NCBI RefSeq assembly: GCF_019656315.1
Contig: NZ_BPLU01000003.1
Location: 1-64,000, forward strand
Direction: 5' to 3'
Length of the DNA stretch: 64,000 nucleotides
Origin: Flavobacterium sp. UMI-01
Lineage (GTDB): Bacteria > Bacteroidota > Bacteroidia > Flavobacteriales > Flavobacteriaceae
Shown: piece after piece, positions 54,131-62,321 of the stretch
Layout of the letters: the number at the start of each line of letters is the position of its first letter
How positions within the stretch are numbered: the first letter of the stretch is position 1
Translations under genes and position numbers: made by a program
Notes under the pieces: model-generated
Told to the model about the DNA's origin: nothing
Databases searched by the model: none
What the model saw: only the letters and a program-made list of their open reading frames with translations

Positions 54131-54874
54131 ATGGTAGATATTTTGAACATGCCATTGTTGTTACTGTTGTTGCCAGTAGTGGCTTTTTTGTATGCGAGTG
54201 TAGGTCATGGAGGAGCTAGTGGGTATTTGGCATTGATGAGTGCATTTGCTTTTCCTGAAACCTTTATGAAACCAACGGCTTTGGTCTTAAATATCTTAGT
54301 TTCAGGGCTATCGTTCTTTTTTTACTTTAGAGAAAAAGAGTTCAAATGGAATTTATTTTATCCCTTTGCGATTGCCTCAGTGCCTTTTTCTTTTTTAGGA
54401 GGTTATTTGACCGTTTCGGGTTATTACTATAAAATAATATTAGCAACGGTATTGATTTTTGCAGTATTGCGTTTACTAGGTTTTTTAGGAAAAGAGAAAA
54501 CAGAACTAATACCAATTAATTTATATGCGGCATTGATAGTAGGAGCAATTATAGGCTTTTTGTCAGGACTCATTGGGATTGGGGGCGGAATCATTTTAAG
54601 TCCAGTGATTATTTTAATGGGGTGGGGAACTATGAAGCAAACAGCGGCTGTTTCGGCTTTATTTATATTGGTCAATTCGATTTCAGGAATGACAGGCTTC
54701 ATATCCAAAGGTGGGGCATTACCTGAATCCTCTTTGCCTTTAATCGGGATTGTTTTTGTGGGCGGTTTTTTTGGAGCCTATTATGGAAGCAAAAAATTCA
54801 ATTCGGTTGTGTTGAAAAACGTATTAGCGACCGTTTTAGCAATAGCGATTTATAAATTATACGCAACAGCTTAG
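54131..54874 (+). CDS. TSUP (TauE/SafE) family permease
   Basis: 247 aa with seven to eight membrane helices and the two TSUP repeats (VAFLYASVGHGGASGYLALM and GFLSGLIGIGGGIILSPVII). The family moves sulfur anions such as sulfite or sulfoacetate. Its place between modE (2-bp gap) and mobA suggests an oxyanion linked to molybdenum metabolism, perhaps molybdate, as no modABC genes are present here. That is inference. Confidence 0.9.
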   Translation: MVDILNMPLLLLLLPVVAFLYASVGHGGASGYLALMSAFAFPETFMKPTALVLNILVSGLSFFFYFREKEFKWNLFYPFAIASVPFSFLGGYLTVSGYYYKIILATVLIFAVLRLLGFLGKEKTELIPINLYAALIVGAIIGFLSGLIGIGGGIILSPVIILMGWGTMKQTAAVSALFILVNSISGMTGFISKGGALPESSLPLIGIVFVGGFFGAYYGSKKFNSVVLKNVLATVLAIAIYKLYATA

Positions 54875-54956
54875 GTAGGGGGCATAAATTAGAGGTTGGA
54901 AAGTAAAAATTGGAAGTTAAAAGCGATTTGAAGTTTAATAACATAACGTATAAAGA

Positions 54957-55523
54957 ATGAAAGACGCCATTACAGCCTACATACTGGCAGGAGGAAAGAG
55001 TTCGCGAATGGGAACCGATAAAGGATTACTTTCTTTAAAAGGGAAACCTTTTGTGAGTCATATTTGTGAAGCTTTGCAACCTATTGTGGGGAGTAATATT
55101 GTGATTGTGTCAGCGAATTCCGATTATGATTTTTTAGGTTTTTCTCGAATTGAAGATTTGATTGATGACAAAGGTCCTGTTGGCGGAATTTTTACCGCTT
55201 TGAAACATTCAAAAACCAAACTCAATTTTGTTCTCAGTGTAGATGCACCTTTAGTTTCAACTGATTTGTTGCAATGGTTAGCGGATAAACATGAGGATTT
55301 GTACATGATGTCACAGGTGCAAGCAGGTGAAAAAGCTAGTCCGCTGATAGCCATTTATGATCGTTCCTGTAAAATTGCTTTTGGTGAACATCTTGCTGCT
55401 AAACAATTAAAGTTGCGTGAAGTAGTAGAGGATTTATCCCATCAAACATTGGTGGTACCTGAAAAATGGCAAAACCAAGTACGAAATATTAATACTCCCG
55501 AAGAATATAAAAAAATACAATAA
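54957..55523 (+). CDS. mobA: Molybdenum cofactor guanylyltransferase
   Basis: 188 aa, normal length. The nucleotide-binding start AYILAGGKSSRMGTDKGLLSLKGKPF, then EDLIDDKGPVGGIFTAL and SVDAPLVS mark MobA. It joins GMP to molybdopterin to give the MGD form used by DMSO-reductase-type enzymes. It overlaps moaD by one base (TAATG). Confidence 0.93.
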   Translation: MKDAITAYILAGGKSSRMGTDKGLLSLKGKPFVSHICEALQPIVGSNIVIVSANSDYDFLGFSRIEDLIDDKGPVGGIFTALKHSKTKLNFVLSVDAPLVSTDLLQWLADKHEDLYMMSQVQAGEKASPLIAIYDRSCKIAFGEHLAAKQLKLREVVEDLSHQTLVVPEKWQNQVRNINTPEEYKKIQ

Positions 55524-55765
55524 TGAGAATCAATGCTAAATATTTTGGTTTGATTGCCGATATCACCAATAAGAAGGAAGAACAGCTGTTGTTGGACGAA
55601 ACTCCTATTTCGGTGGCTACCTTAAAAACGATTATGGAAACCAATTATCCTGATTTGAAAAAAACGACCTATTCGGTTGCTGTAAATCAGAGTTTAGCTG
55701 CCATTGAAACCCAAATTAAGACTGAAGATACCATTGCCTTTTTACCGCCTTTTGCAGGGGGGTAA
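55523..55765 (+). CDS. moaD: Molybdopterin synthase sulfur carrier subunit MoaD
   Basis: 80 aa ubiquitin-like protein ending in the required Gly-Gly (AFLPPFAGG). LFGLIADITNKKEEQLLLDE-type N-terminal strands (KYFGLIADI) fit MoaD. The C-terminal Gly is adenylylated by MoeB and then carries the thiocarboxylate used by MoaE. Translationally coupled to mobA. Confidence 0.93.
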   Translation: MRINAKYFGLIADITNKKEEQLLLDETPISVATLKTIMETNYPDLKKTTYSVAVNQSLAAIETQIKTEDTIAFLPPFAGG

Positions 55766-55874
55766 GAAAATAATAGTCGATTTAATGATTAATTTGAATA
55801 ACCAATCATAAATAAGTGAAATAATCGTTGAGTGCTTTGTGTTTTCATCGTTTCCTCTGTAGTTAATAAATAAA

Positions 55875-56930
55875 ATGAGATACAACAGACAAATCATCCT
55901 TCCTGAAATAGGAGAAAAAGGGCAGCAAAAATTACGTGAGGCTAGTGTTTTAGTGATTGGTGCGGGTGGTTTGGGCTGTCCTGTATTGCAAAATTTAGCG
56001 GCTGCCGGTGTGGGACATATTGGGATTGTAGATGGCGATGTGATTGATGAAAGCAATCTACACCGACAACTATTGTATAAGCTGGAACATTGTGGCAAGA
56101 ACAAAGCGGAAACCGCAGCCCAAGTGATTGCTGAAATGAATCCTGACGTTCAGGTGACAGTATATCCTAGGTTTTTTAATTCGAGCAATGCGTTTGAAGT
56201 GGTTTCGGAATACCAACTTATTGTGGATTGTACGGATACTCTTGCCATACGTTATCTTATTAATGATGTGGCGGTTTATAAAAAAATCCCAGTGGTTTAT
56301 GCGTCCATTTACCGATTTGAAGGGCAGGTTTCGGTTTTTAATTATCAAAATGGACCAAGTTATCGTTGCTTATTCCCTGAAAAAGAGGGATTGCAACAAG
56401 CACTTAATTGTGAAGTGATGGGGGTATTAGGGGTTTTGCCTAATGCTTTAGGTACTTTTCAAGCCACGGAAGTGTTGAAGATTATTTTGGGTATTGGTGA
56501 GGTGTTATCAGGGAAACTATTGGTATATGACGCCTTGCAGTTTCAAACGCAGTTAATAGCTTTCGCAAAAAATCCAAAAGCCATCGAAAAGAGTCGTATT
56601 AATGGTAGTTTGCTTTTTCATCAAAAACAAACCGTTGAGAACTTGACCCCTGAAAGTTTTTTTGAAAAAATAGAACAAGAGAATGTTGTTGTAGTTGATG
56701 TTAGAGAGTTAAATGAGTTTGCAGAATTTTCGATTAAAAATAGCATTCAAATACCACTTGAACAATTAGAAAGAGGGGGTCAGACCCTAGATAAAAAAAA
56801 AGAAATTATATTGTTTTGCAATACAGGACAACGAAGTTCACAAGCCTTAAACTATCTTAAAAAACAAGGATTTGAATTAATTTTTCATTTAGAAAAAGGG
56901 ATTCGGTTCCTTAAAAAAAACAAAATTTAA
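55875..56930 (+). CDS. MoeB-type adenylyltransferase fused to rhodanese
   Basis: 351 aa. The E1-like domain (1-about 240) has VLVIGAGGLGCPVLQNLAAAGVG, DESNLHRQLLY and DCTDTLAIRYLINDVA. The C-terminal rhodanese domain (about 258-351) has VVVDVRELNEF and active-site Cys315 (FCNTGQRS). It adenylylates MoaD and probably supplies sulfur, as in human MOCS3. The zinc CxxC pairs of E. coli MoeB are not conserved: only one Cys remains at SYRCLFPE, and the second pair is missing. The usual symbol would be moeB or moeZ. Confidence 0.92.
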   Translation: MRYNRQIILPEIGEKGQQKLREASVLVIGAGGLGCPVLQNLAAAGVGHIGIVDGDVIDESNLHRQLLYKLEHCGKNKAETAAQVIAEMNPDVQVTVYPRFFNSSNAFEVVSEYQLIVDCTDTLAIRYLINDVAVYKKIPVVYASIYRFEGQVSVFNYQNGPSYRCLFPEKEGLQQALNCEVMGVLGVLPNALGTFQATEVLKIILGIGEVLSGKLLVYDALQFQTQLIAFAKNPKAIEKSRINGSLLFHQKQTVENLTPESFFEKIEQENVVVVDVRELNEFAEFSIKNSIQIPLEQLERGGQTLDKKKEIILFCNTGQRSSQALNYLKKQGFELIFHLEKGIRFLKKNKI

Positions 56931-56935
56931 AAATG

Positions 56936-57061
56936 CTTGTCAAACTGAGCTTGTTGAGTTTTTTTGAAAATTTTCATAATCTTAACGCTTGTATGAAATC
57001 TGGCGGTTTGTAAAGAATGATGAAATAAAACAACACTTGTCACACCGAGCTTGTCGAAGTG
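56936..57061 (+). repeat. Two degenerate copies of a Bacteroidota intergenic repeat
   Basis: 56936-56958 (CTTGTCAAACTGAGCTTGT...) and 57036-57061 (CTTGTCACACCGAGCTTGTC...) share most bases. The second can fold through GAGCTTGTC-type complementarity and CACTT/AAGTG ends. From memory, sequences of the type GTCACACTGAGC..GTCGAAGTG are common dispersed intergenic elements in Bacteroidota. They sit between moeB and moaE. Confidence 0.55.
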
Positions 57062-57093
57062 ATTATAAATAATAAAAGGTATTAAATAAAAAT

Positions 57094-57540
57094 ATGGCAA
57101 CAGATAAACCCAAAAAAAGTTCCTTTATTCAAGGACAAATTACATCGGATTTTATTGGAAATTCGATTGCAAAACACCAAAGTAAGACCACTATTGGCGC
57201 TCATAATATTTTTTTAGGACAAGTTCGTGCAGATGTTATTGATGGTAAAACCGTTACCGCAATTGAATATACGGCTTATGAAGAAATGGCTGAGCAATCG
57301 TTTTACGAAATTAGAGAAGCTGCTTTTGCCAAATACGATTTGACCTGTATGCACATTTACCACAGTTTGGGCACAGTGAAAGCGGGTGAGATTTGCCTGT
57401 TTGTTTTTGTTTCTGCTCCAAGACGCAAAGTCGTATATGAAGCTTTGGAATTTTTGGTGGAAGCCATAAAAGAAAAAGCCCCTGTTTTTGGTAAAGAAAT
57501 TTTTGAAGACGAATCTTATACTTGGAAAGTTAATAGCTAA
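57094..57540 (+). CDS. moaE: Molybdopterin synthase catalytic subunit MoaE
   Basis: 148 aa, normal size. GAHNIFLGQVRADVIDGKTVTAIEYTAYEEMAEQ, HIYHSLGTVKAGEICLFVFVSAPRRKVVYEAL and KEKAPVFGKEIF (active-site Lys residues) are typical. With MoaD it converts cPMP to molybdopterin. Confidence 0.95.
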   Translation: MATDKPKKSSFIQGQITSDFIGNSIAKHQSKTTIGAHNIFLGQVRADVIDGKTVTAIEYTAYEEMAEQSFYEIREAAFAKYDLTCMHIYHSLGTVKAGEICLFVFVSAPRRKVVYEALEFLVEAIKEKAPVFGKEIFEDESYTWKVNS

Positions 57541-57597
57541 ATTCAATGGCAATGGTAAAGCCAAATCTGAAATCATTATTTATAATCTAAAATCCCA

Positions 57598-58512
57598 ATG
57601 GTAGATATTACACATAAAATAATTACGCAACGTACAGCTACAGCTCAGGCTGTGGTTAAAGTGGGTGCGAAAGCGACAATGGATGCAATTATGAACAAAA
57701 CCGTTCCTAAAGGGGATGTGCTGGAAGTAGCGAGAACTGCGGGACTTTTTGCGGTGAAAAACACTTCTAATTCTATTCCTGATTGTCATCCGATGCCTAT
57801 AGAATACACGGGAATTGAATATGAATTCTTAGATGATTCTATTTTGATAAAAGTAACGGTAAAAGCCATTTATAGAACAGGTGTGGAGGTTGAAGCCATG
57901 CATGGGGCTTCGATTGTGGCGCTGACCATGTACGATATGTTGAAACCTATTGACAAGCAAGTGGAAATTTCGAGTATCAAATTACTACATAAAAAAGGTG
58001 GAAAATCAGATTTTGGGAAAAATGACGTGCCTGATTTGGGCGTGTCTGTAATAGTGTGTTCGGATAGCGTGTCCAGTGGTAAAAAAGAAGATAGAGCAGG
58101 AAAGGTGATTCGGGAAAAAATTAAAAATCTGGGATTGCGAGTAGCTAATTATACAGTAATTCCTGATGAGGTTTTAGATATTCAAGCTACGATTTCAAAT
58201 TTGTGCGAATTGAAAATAGATTTAATTATATTGACTGGAGGAACTGGTTTGTCTAACCGTGATGTAACGCCTGAAGCGGTTATCCCAATGTTGGATCGTC
58301 GCATTCCTGGAATTGAAGAGGCGATTCGTTCTTACGGACAAGACCGTACACCTTATGCGATGTTGTCGCGATCTGTAGTTGGGTTCAAAGGCAATACGTT
58401 GATTATGGCGTTGCCAGGCTCTACGGCAGGTGCTACAGAATCGATGGATGCTGTTTTTCCTTCTATTTTACATTTATTCAAAATACTTAACGGATTCAAT
58501 CATGGGGCATAA
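57598..58512 (+). CDS. moaCB: Bifunctional MoaC-MogA fusion
   Basis: 304 aa. The N-terminal MoaC domain (1-about 140) has VDITHKIITQRTATAQ, IPDCHPMPIEYTGI, and EVEAMHGASIVALTMYDMLKPIDK (cPMP synthase residues). The C-terminal MogA/MoaB domain (about 150-304) has LILTGGTGLSNRDVTPEAV and MALPGSTAGATESMDAVFPSI. One protein thus carries the cPMP-forming step and the adenylylation step before MoeA. Such fusions are known in Bacteroidota. Its end overlaps moaA by 11 bp. Confidence 0.95.
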   Translation: MVDITHKIITQRTATAQAVVKVGAKATMDAIMNKTVPKGDVLEVARTAGLFAVKNTSNSIPDCHPMPIEYTGIEYEFLDDSILIKVTVKAIYRTGVEVEAMHGASIVALTMYDMLKPIDKQVEISSIKLLHKKGGKSDFGKNDVPDLGVSVIVCSDSVSSGKKEDRAGKVIREKIKNLGLRVANYTVIPDEVLDIQATISNLCELKIDLIILTGGTGLSNRDVTPEAVIPMLDRRIPGIEEAIRSYGQDRTPYAMLSRSVVGFKGNTLIMALPGSTAGATESMDAVFPSILHLFKILNGFNHGA

Positions 58513-59506
58513 CCAATTCATGCAGGACAAACACGGTCGTACGCACAACTATTTGCGTATCTCGATTACAGAGCACTGTAATTTGAGATGTACCTATTGT
58601 ATGCCTGCTGAAGGAATTGCCTTAACGCCCAAAAGTCATTTAATGACTGCCGATGAAATTGTGAGTATCGCCCAAACCTTTGTGCAATTAGGTGTTAACA
58701 AAATAAGGTTAACTGGTGGTGAGCCATTGGTGCGTAAAGATGCCAAAGATATCATTAACCGTTTAGGGAAATTAGGGGTTGAATTGACCTTGACTACAAA
58801 CGGGATTTTGGTTCATGATTTTATCGATACATTTAAAGAAGCAGGTATTACCAGCCTAAATGTAAGTATTGATAGCTTGCAAAAAGAAAAGTTTAACCTC
58901 ATTACCCGACGCAATTATTTTGATCAATTTTGGAATAATTTGGCATTACTTGATGAAAATGGTTTCCAGTTAAAACTAAATGTGGTGGTAATGAAAGGGT
59001 TTAATGATAACGAAATTGTTGATTTTATCAATCTGACCAAAGACCGCAATCTGATGATTCGGTTTATTGAATTTATGCCTTTTGATGGGAATAAATGGAA
59101 TAAAGACAAACTGGTTTCGTATGCTGATATCATGAATCAGGTGCACGACCACTACGGAATTACCGCGACCGAAAGATTAGTGGACAAACCTAATGATACG
59201 GCTAAAAACCATAAAATTAAAGGTTATCAAGGGAGTTTTTCGGTAATTAGTTCTGTGACAAATCCGTTTTGTAGTACCTGCAACCGCATTCGTTTGACTG
59301 CTGATGGGAAGTTGAAAAACTGTTTGTTTTCGGACTCGGAAACCTCCTTGCTGGACACTTTGAGATCGGGAGAATCGATTGAATCCCTTATTTTTCAAAA
59401 CATTCAATCCAAACATGCCATGCGTGGCGGAATGGATGATGATGCTAAATTTCAGAATCCGGTATTATTTTCTAAAAACCGAAGCATGATTAAGATTGGG
59501 GGGTAG
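58502..59506 (+). CDS. moaA: GTP 3',8-cyclase MoaA
   Basis: 334 aa from ATG at 58502; an ATG at 58520 is an alternative. The radical SAM cluster CNLRCTYC follows NYLRISITEH, and the second [4Fe-4S] site is FCSTCNRIRLTADGKLKNC. The protein ends in the conserved Gly-Gly (KIGG). It performs the first step of cofactor synthesis from GTP, with MoaC. The 11-bp overlap with moaCB indicates coupling. Confidence 0.96.
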   Translation: MGHNQFMQDKHGRTHNYLRISITEHCNLRCTYCMPAEGIALTPKSHLMTADEIVSIAQTFVQLGVNKIRLTGGEPLVRKDAKDIINRLGKLGVELTLTTNGILVHDFIDTFKEAGITSLNVSIDSLQKEKFNLITRRNYFDQFWNNLALLDENGFQLKLNVVVMKGFNDNEIVDFINLTKDRNLMIRFIEFMPFDGNKWNKDKLVSYADIMNQVHDHYGITATERLVDKPNDTAKNHKIKGYQGSFSVISSVTNPFCSTCNRIRLTADGKLKNCLFSDSETSLLDTLRSGESIESLIFQNIQSKHAMRGGMDDDAKFQNPVLFSKNRSMIKIGG

Positions 59507-59540
59507 AATGTAAAATTCTTTTAGTAATAAATTTACAGAC

Positions 59541-59577
59541 AGACTTTTTTTTCAATTTGAAAGAAGAGTCTTTTTTG
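59541..59577 (+). terminator. Terminator after moaA
   Basis: AGACTTTTTTTTC pairs imperfectly with GAAAGAAGAGTCT, followed by TTTTTTG. It ends the molybdenum-cofactor transcript. Confidence 0.75.
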
Positions 59578-59658
59578 TTTTAATCTTGGATAATTCTAGA
59601 ATATGAATTAGACTTTGTAACTTTGGGTGGTAAATAATAACCTATCAATTCTGATTGT

Positions 59659-61125
59659 ATGAGTCATGAAATAAGAAACCTTGAACCACAAGCCTTGTGG
59701 AATAAATTTGCTGATTTGAATGCGGTGCCACGTCCTTCCAAAAAAGAAGACCGAGTGATTGCCTTTATGAAAGATTTTGGGAACCAACTCGGTTTAGAAA
59801 CTTTTGAAGATGAGATTCGAAATGTAATTATTCGTAAACCAGCAACTCCTGGAATGGAAAATCGCAAGACAGTTGTTTTACAAGGGCATTTGGATATGGT
59901 ACACCAAAAAAACAACGATACGGTTTTTGATTTTGACAATCAAGGAATCGATATGTATGTTGATGGCGATTGGGTACGCGCTCGCGGCACCACACTAGGG
60001 GCTGATAATGGATTAGGAGTTGCTGCGATTATGGCTGTTCTTGAAAGTAAGGACATTGCACATCCTGCTATTGAAGCTTTGTTTACCATTGATGAAGAAA
60101 CAGGAATGACAGGTGCATTTCATTTGAAAGAGGGGGTTTTAAAAGGAGAGATTTTGTTGAATCTGGATACCGAAGAAGATGACGAAATAGGCATAGGTTG
60201 TGCGGGTGGATTGGATGTAACAGCGGTTGCAGAGTACGATGAAGAGGAAACACCTGAAGGATCTGTAGGATACACTATTACGGTAAAAGGACTAAAAGGC
60301 GGACATTCTGGTATGGATATACATCGCGGTTTAGGGAATGCTAACAAAATCATGAACCGTATCTTATTTGATACTTTTGATGATTTTGGTTTACAGATTG
60401 CCTCCATCAAAGGAGGTAGTTTACGTAATGCCATTCCAAGAGAAAGCGTCGCTGAGGTGATTATCGCTGCGGTTTATGACGAAGCTTTTGTGTTTGATAT
60501 GCAGCAGGTGGTAAACGAAATCAAAAACGAATACAAAACTACAGAACCCAATTTAGAAGTGGTTTTTGAAAAATTAAAAACCGCTCCCAAAAAAGTAATG
60601 CCTTCGATGGCACAGCATTATTTTGTGCGTTCGATGCATGCAGCTCCAAACGGGGTACATCGTATGAGTGCCGATTTTGATAATTTGGTCGAAACTTCTA
60701 ATAATATTGCAATTTTGGAAGTGGGAGCTGGAAAATTAGCGGTAAAATGTTTAACACGTTCTTCGGTGGAGTCGGCTAAATACGATTTGGCTACTTCGGT
60801 GCAATCGGCTTTCGAATTGATGGGATGTGAGGTAGAGTTTGGCGGTGCTTATCCAGGATGGACTCCTAATCCAAAATCAGAGATACTGAAAGTATTGTTG
60901 CCTATTTATGAAAAACAAAATGGAACTTCACCGAGAGTTGCTGCTTGTCATGCTGGTTTGGAATGTGGTATATTAGGAATTAATTACCCTGATATGGATA
61001 TGATTTCTTTTGGGCCAACGATACACGGAGCACATTCTCCTGACGAAAGGGCTAGCATTTCTTCTTCTCAAAAATTTTGGAAGTTTTTGGTAGAAGTTCT
61101 GGCCAATATTCCGATGAGGAGTTAG
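59659..61125 (+). CDS. pepD: Aminoacyl-histidine dipeptidase PepD (M20)
   Basis: 488 aa. M20 metal sites are VLQGHLDMVHQ, ADNGLGVAAIMAVLE, FTIDEETGMTGAF and LDTEEDDEIGIGCAG, with the lid domain between about 205 and 390 (GGHSGMDIHRGLGNANKIM) and a late HSPDERASI metal site. It cleaves X-His dipeptides such as carnosine in the cytoplasm. It is a single gene. TAACTTTG at 59618-59625 is a possible -7 box. Confidence 0.94.
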   Translation: MSHEIRNLEPQALWNKFADLNAVPRPSKKEDRVIAFMKDFGNQLGLETFEDEIRNVIIRKPATPGMENRKTVVLQGHLDMVHQKNNDTVFDFDNQGIDMYVDGDWVRARGTTLGADNGLGVAAIMAVLESKDIAHPAIEALFTIDEETGMTGAFHLKEGVLKGEILLNLDTEEDDEIGIGCAGGLDVTAVAEYDEEETPEGSVGYTITVKGLKGGHSGMDIHRGLGNANKIMNRILFDTFDDFGLQIASIKGGSLRNAIPRESVAEVIIAAVYDEAFVFDMQQVVNEIKNEYKTTEPNLEVVFEKLKTAPKKVMPSMAQHYFVRSMHAAPNGVHRMSADFDNLVETSNNIAILEVGAGKLAVKCLTRSSVESAKYDLATSVQSAFELMGCEVEFGGAYPGWTPNPKSEILKVLLPIYEKQNGTSPRVAACHAGLECGILGINYPDMDMISFGPTIHGAHSPDERASISSSQKFWKFLVEVLANIPMRS

Positions 61126-61188
61126 TGAAAATAAATAATTTTGATTACCATTTATTACAATATTATTGAATCGTTAGAAGTTATAAAG

Positions 61189-61217
61189 AAAAACTCGCTG
61201 TAACAGGCGAGTTTTTT
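61189..61217 (+). terminator. Terminator after pepD
   Basis: AAACTCGC (61191-61198) pairs with GCGAGTTT (61207-61214), with a T-run after it. The T-run also supplies the TTG of the next promoter. Confidence 0.85.
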
Positions 61218-61247
61218 GTAGGAATTAATAGTGAATTCGTACTTTTG
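61216..61247 (+). promoter_or_regulatory. Bacteroidota promoter of the 61272 gene
   Basis: TTG (61216-61218), 21 bp and TACTTTTG (61240-61247) match the consensus. The leader would be about 20 nt. The -33 element overlaps the end of the pepD terminator. Confidence 0.65.
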
Positions 61248-61271
61248 AGTTTATTCGTAAAAAGATAGTAT

Positions 61272-62321
61272 ATGAAAAAAGTAATTGTATTGAGTTTTGT
61301 GTTGTGTCTTTTGTTTTCTTGTAAAGAGGAGGCCTCTAAAAATTTAAAAATTGAAAAGGCTTTTTATTTTTGGAAAGGCAATAGTGCTTTACAGCAAGAA
61401 GGCGCCAATGGATTGAATAAACTAGGAGTCAAAAAACTTTACGTCAAACTCTTTGAAGTAGATTATAATGAAGTTCAAGGCAATTTTCCTTATGAAAAAA
61501 ACAGGTTGAGTACTTACGAATTAGAAAAATTAGATTCGGTTCAAGTTGTTCCTACAGTATTTATAAGAAACGGAATTTTTTCATATAATGATAAAAAATC
61601 ATTAGACAAACTAGCTGATAATATTGTCTTTTTGATTGACAAATACCACAAAGAAGATTATGGAAATAAAATCATTTATGATTATAATGAAATTCAAATA
61701 GATTGTGATTGGACAAAATCTACTAAAGAAAACTATTTCTATTTGTTAAAAAAAATAAAGGAGTTATCAGGGAAACAACTTAGTTGCACCTTGCGATTGT
61801 ATCCGTACAAATATCCTGACATTATGGGAGTTCCACCTGTAGATAAAGCGATGTTGATGTGTTACAATTTGATACAGCCATTGACAAACAAAGGTCAAAA
61901 TTCGATTCTTGATATTTCAGAATTGAAAAAATATTTGAACGAAAGAACCACTTATCCTGTGCATTTAGATGTAGCATTACCCGTTTTTTATTGGTCACAA
62001 TGGTATCAAAATAACCGATTTGAACAATTAGTGCCTTTGACTGAAAAAGAAGTACAAGGCTTTGCCAAAAACATCAAACCATTGTGGTATCAGGTAATAA
62101 AGGATACTTCTATCAATTACAATGTGTATCTTAAAGCTGGTGACCAAATTAAATGCGAAACCATTACGATGCCTATGTTACAAGAAGCAATGGAGATTAT
62201 TAGAAAAAATGTGGTTTTAGACGGCACAACCACCCTTAGTTTTTTTGATCTTAATGAAGGAACTTTTAAACAATTTAGCTATGAAGAATATACTAGTTTG
62301 TACGAGTCTTTTACTAAGTAG
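61272..62321 (+). CDS. Lipoprotein of unknown function, possible TIM-barrel (glycosidase-like)
   Basis: 349 aa. Lipobox LLFSC (Cys17). The pattern of alternating strands and helices with conserved-looking acidic and aromatic ends (VQVVPTVFIRNGIF, YNEIQIDCDWTKSTKENYFYLL, AMLMCYNLIQPL, HLDVALPVFYWSQWYQ) suggests a (beta/alpha)8 fold like glycoside-hydrolase-related proteins. IDCDW would hold the acidic residues. This is a fold guess from the sequence alone. The next gene starts 41 bp before its stop. Confidence 0.7.
   Translation: MKKVIVLSFVLCLLFSCKEEASKNLKIEKAFYFWKGNSALQQEGANGLNKLGVKKLYVKLFEVDYNEVQGNFPYEKNRLSTYELEKLDSVQVVPTVFIRNGIFSYNDKKSLDKLADNIVFLIDKYHKEDYGNKIIYDYNEIQIDCDWTKSTKENYFYLLKKIKELSGKQLSCTLRLYPYKYPDIMGVPPVDKAMLMCYNLIQPLTNKGQNSILDISELKKYLNERTTYPVHLDVALPVFYWSQWYQNNRFEQLVPLTEKEVQGFAKNIKPLWYQVIKDTSINYNVYLKAGDQIKCETITMPMLQEAMEIIRKNVVLDGTTTLSFFDLNEGTFKQFSYEEYTSLYESFTK

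Noticed and set aside
58430..58501. Longer start for moaA
   Set aside because: It lies inside the MogA part of moaCB; the MoaA family N-terminus fits 58502 or 58520.
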